From positions 1-16,761 of the forward strand of contig JAVYAJ010000372.1 of the NCBI GenBank assembly GCA_032229885.1: a DNA stretch of 16,761 nucleotides. The letters run 5' to 3'. The notes below the pieces were generated by a model. The model searched no databases and had not been told where the DNA came from. It was given only the letters and a program-made list of their open reading frames with translations. Below, piece by piece: positions 15,588 through 16,761 of this stretch (the stretch's first letter is position 1; every line of letters starts with the position of its first letter). The stretch is from Anammoximicrobium sp032229885. Its GTDB lineage: Bacteria; Planctomycetota; Planctomycetia; Pirellulales; Pirellulaceae. Position numbers and translations under genes: made by a program.

Positions 15588-16607
15588 TCATCGGCAGGAT
15601 GCAGCGCTCGTGTCGGCCGCCCAGCGGGCGGCGCCGAGCAGGCCGGTCCGGTCGTTCAGGATCACGCGCACGGGCATTTCTTGGAGGCGGTTGCGCAGGC
15701 GTCCCTTGTCCAAAAAGGCATTCATGAACAAGTCGGTCGATTGCAGGCGGTCGAGGATCTTGACAGGAATGCCGCCGCCCAGCCAAACGCCGCCGGTGGC
15801 CATGTAGGTCATGGCCATGTTGCCGGCCTCGGCGCCGAACAGGGCGATGAACAGATCCAGCGCCTGGACGCACACCGGCGCGCGATTCGTCAGCGCCGCG
15901 TGGGCGATGACCGCCGCCGGATCCGATGCGCGCAATTCGTCGGCGAGCCAGGCCGGTTCCTCGCCGCGCCCGGTGGCGCACAGAAACCGATAGATGTTGA
16001 CCAATCCCGGCCCCGACACGATTCGCTCGTAGCTGACATGGTCGAACTCGCGGAGCAGGAATCTCAGCAGCTCGATCTCCAGCTCGTTTCGCGGCGCGAA
16101 ATCGACGTGCCCGCCTTCGGTGGGAATGGGGTGGTGCCGCCGTCCGTCCCAATACATGCCGGCTTCGCCCAAGCCGGTTCCCGGCGCCACGACGACGGCA
16201 TGGCCCGTCGCGTCGGCTGCGCCGGGGTTCAACACGGCGATGTCGGACGGCCCCAGGCAGGCGATTCCATACGCCGTGGCCTCGAGATCGTTGATCACTC
16301 GGACGCACGAGATCCCGAGCGACTCGGCCAGCTCGCGCTGATCGACAACCCACGTCAGGTTCATCGTGGCGCAGCGGCCCTGTTTGACCGGACCCGCGAC
16401 GCCGAAAGCGGCGGCCGTGATCGACGCCGGGTGGTCGCGGAGGAATCGGACAACGATCTCGTCCAGGCCCTGGTAGTGGCGGCTGGGGTATGTCTGCAGC
16501 GAGCTCAGATGGAACTGCCCGGCCTCGTCGCAATGGGCCAGGGCCAGACGGGTGTTCGTGCCTCCGATATCGCCGGACAAAATCGTGCTGTGCGCTTGGG
16601 TTTGCAT
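15588..16607 (-). CDS. glk: Glucokinase (Glk family, ATP-dependent)
   Basis: The protein has 339 residues from the ATG at 16607, a few residues before the first conserved motif as is usual. The frame is open further upstream (TTG at 16718), but that extension is Arg/Pro-rich and unlike the family. Motifs: GDIGGTNTR (12-20, phosphate-binding), AFGVAGPV (67-74), INDLEATAYG (105-114, Asp107 as catalytic base), APGTGLGEA (141-149), EGGHVDFAP (164-172) and GGVWLGGGIPVKI (272-284). The length fits bacterial Glk (about 320-340 residues). It phosphorylates glucose to glucose 6-phosphate in the cytoplasm and lacks the Cys-rich zinc motif typical of ROK kinases. No Shine-Dalgarno site precedes this ATG. 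The next gene in the same direction is 360 bases away, so an operon is uncertain. Confidence 0.95.
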   Translation of the reverse strand: MQTQAHSTILSGDIGGTNTRLALAHCDEAGQFHLSSLQTYPSRHYQGLDEIVVRFLRDHPASITAAAFGVAGPVKQGRCATMNLTWVVDQRELAESLGISCVRVINDLEATAYGIACLGPSDIAVLNPGAADATGHAVVVAPGTGLGEAGMYWDGRRHHPIPTEGGHVDFAPRNELEIELLRFLLREFDHVSYERIVSGPGLVNIYRFLCATGRGEEPAWLADELRASDPAAVIAHAALTNRAPVCVQALDLFIALFGAEAGNMAMTYMATGGVWLGGGIPVKILDRLQSTDLFMNAFLDKGRLRNRLQEMPVRVILNDRTGLLGAARWAADTSAASCR

Positions 16608-16729
16608 GTCGAGGGACGCGGGAGTCAATGTCGTGGAAGAACAACCGGTCGGCCGCGCGCTTCCGGCGGGCCGTCGCCCGTCGCGCGCGGTTCGGACGCA
16701 GGGTCGAGCGGACGCCAATCTCGGCTTGG

Positions 16730-16761
16730 CCAGCGCCCCCGCCAGCCAGCGCCCCCGCCAG
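16730..16761. repeat. Perfect 16-bp tandem repeat at the window edge
   Basis: ccagcgcccccgccag occurs at 16730-16745 and 16746-16761, where the window ends, so more copies may follow. On the - strand it could encode a Leu-Ala-Gly-rich tail of an upstream gene or be non-coding; the window is too short to decide. The rest of 16608-16729 shows no gene I can identify. Confidence 0.75.

Noticed and set aside
15311..15727. 138-codon + strand frame between the DUF4091 gene and glk
   Set aside because: It crosses an intergenic repeat and then runs antisense to glk; there is no recognisable domain and no ribosome-binding site.
15184..16644. 486-codon - strand frame overlapping glk
   Set aside because: It is another frame of glk; the translation is Arg/Pro-rich and the glk frame carries all family motifs.

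Overview
The window is about 16.8 kb of GC-rich bacterial DNA with seven protein genes, one tRNA gene and one transposase fragment. Its gene content suggests a member of the Planctomycetota or a close relative. The pointers are autotransporter-type beta-strand repeats fused to a giant RHS/YD-repeat protein, a leucine-rich-repeat protein, a GH123-like DUF4091 protein, and long repeat-bearing intergenic spaces. This assignment is an inference from content; no taxonomic marker gene is present.

Left part (1-7084, + strand): a surface or secreted RHS protein whose beginning lies outside the window. It runs from beta-strand repeats, through a Cys-rich hinge, into a long YD-repeat shell that includes five exact 50-residue units. 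It ends in a canonical RHS core-end motif followed by a 199-residue variable tip. The last ~80 residues of the tip look like a small toxin domain. A leucine-rich-repeat gene overlaps its stop codon (GTGA) and is the natural candidate for the immunity protein. Tip and LRR gene are visibly richer in A/T than the shell, as expected for an exchangeable toxin/immunity cassette. This is the most interesting part of the window.

Middle (7085-8924): about 1.8 kb without intact protein genes. It holds the 3' end of a DDE (integrase-core) transposase, an initiator tRNA-Met(CAT) on the - strand with its own terminator and a plausible promoter, and several short repeat families.

Right part (8925-16761): on the + strand, a secreted clan GH-A glycoside hydrolase-like protein. 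Facing it on the - strand are glk (glucokinase), a secreted DUF4091/GH123-like protein, a DmeF-type cobalt/nickel efflux transporter and yraN. dmeF and yraN overlap by 4 bases and form an operon. yraN and the hydrolase gene converge with only 4 bases between their stop codons. Two predicted extracytoplasmic glycan-acting proteins plus glucokinase hint at a loose carbohydrate-use neighbourhood, but no transporter or regulator ties them together.
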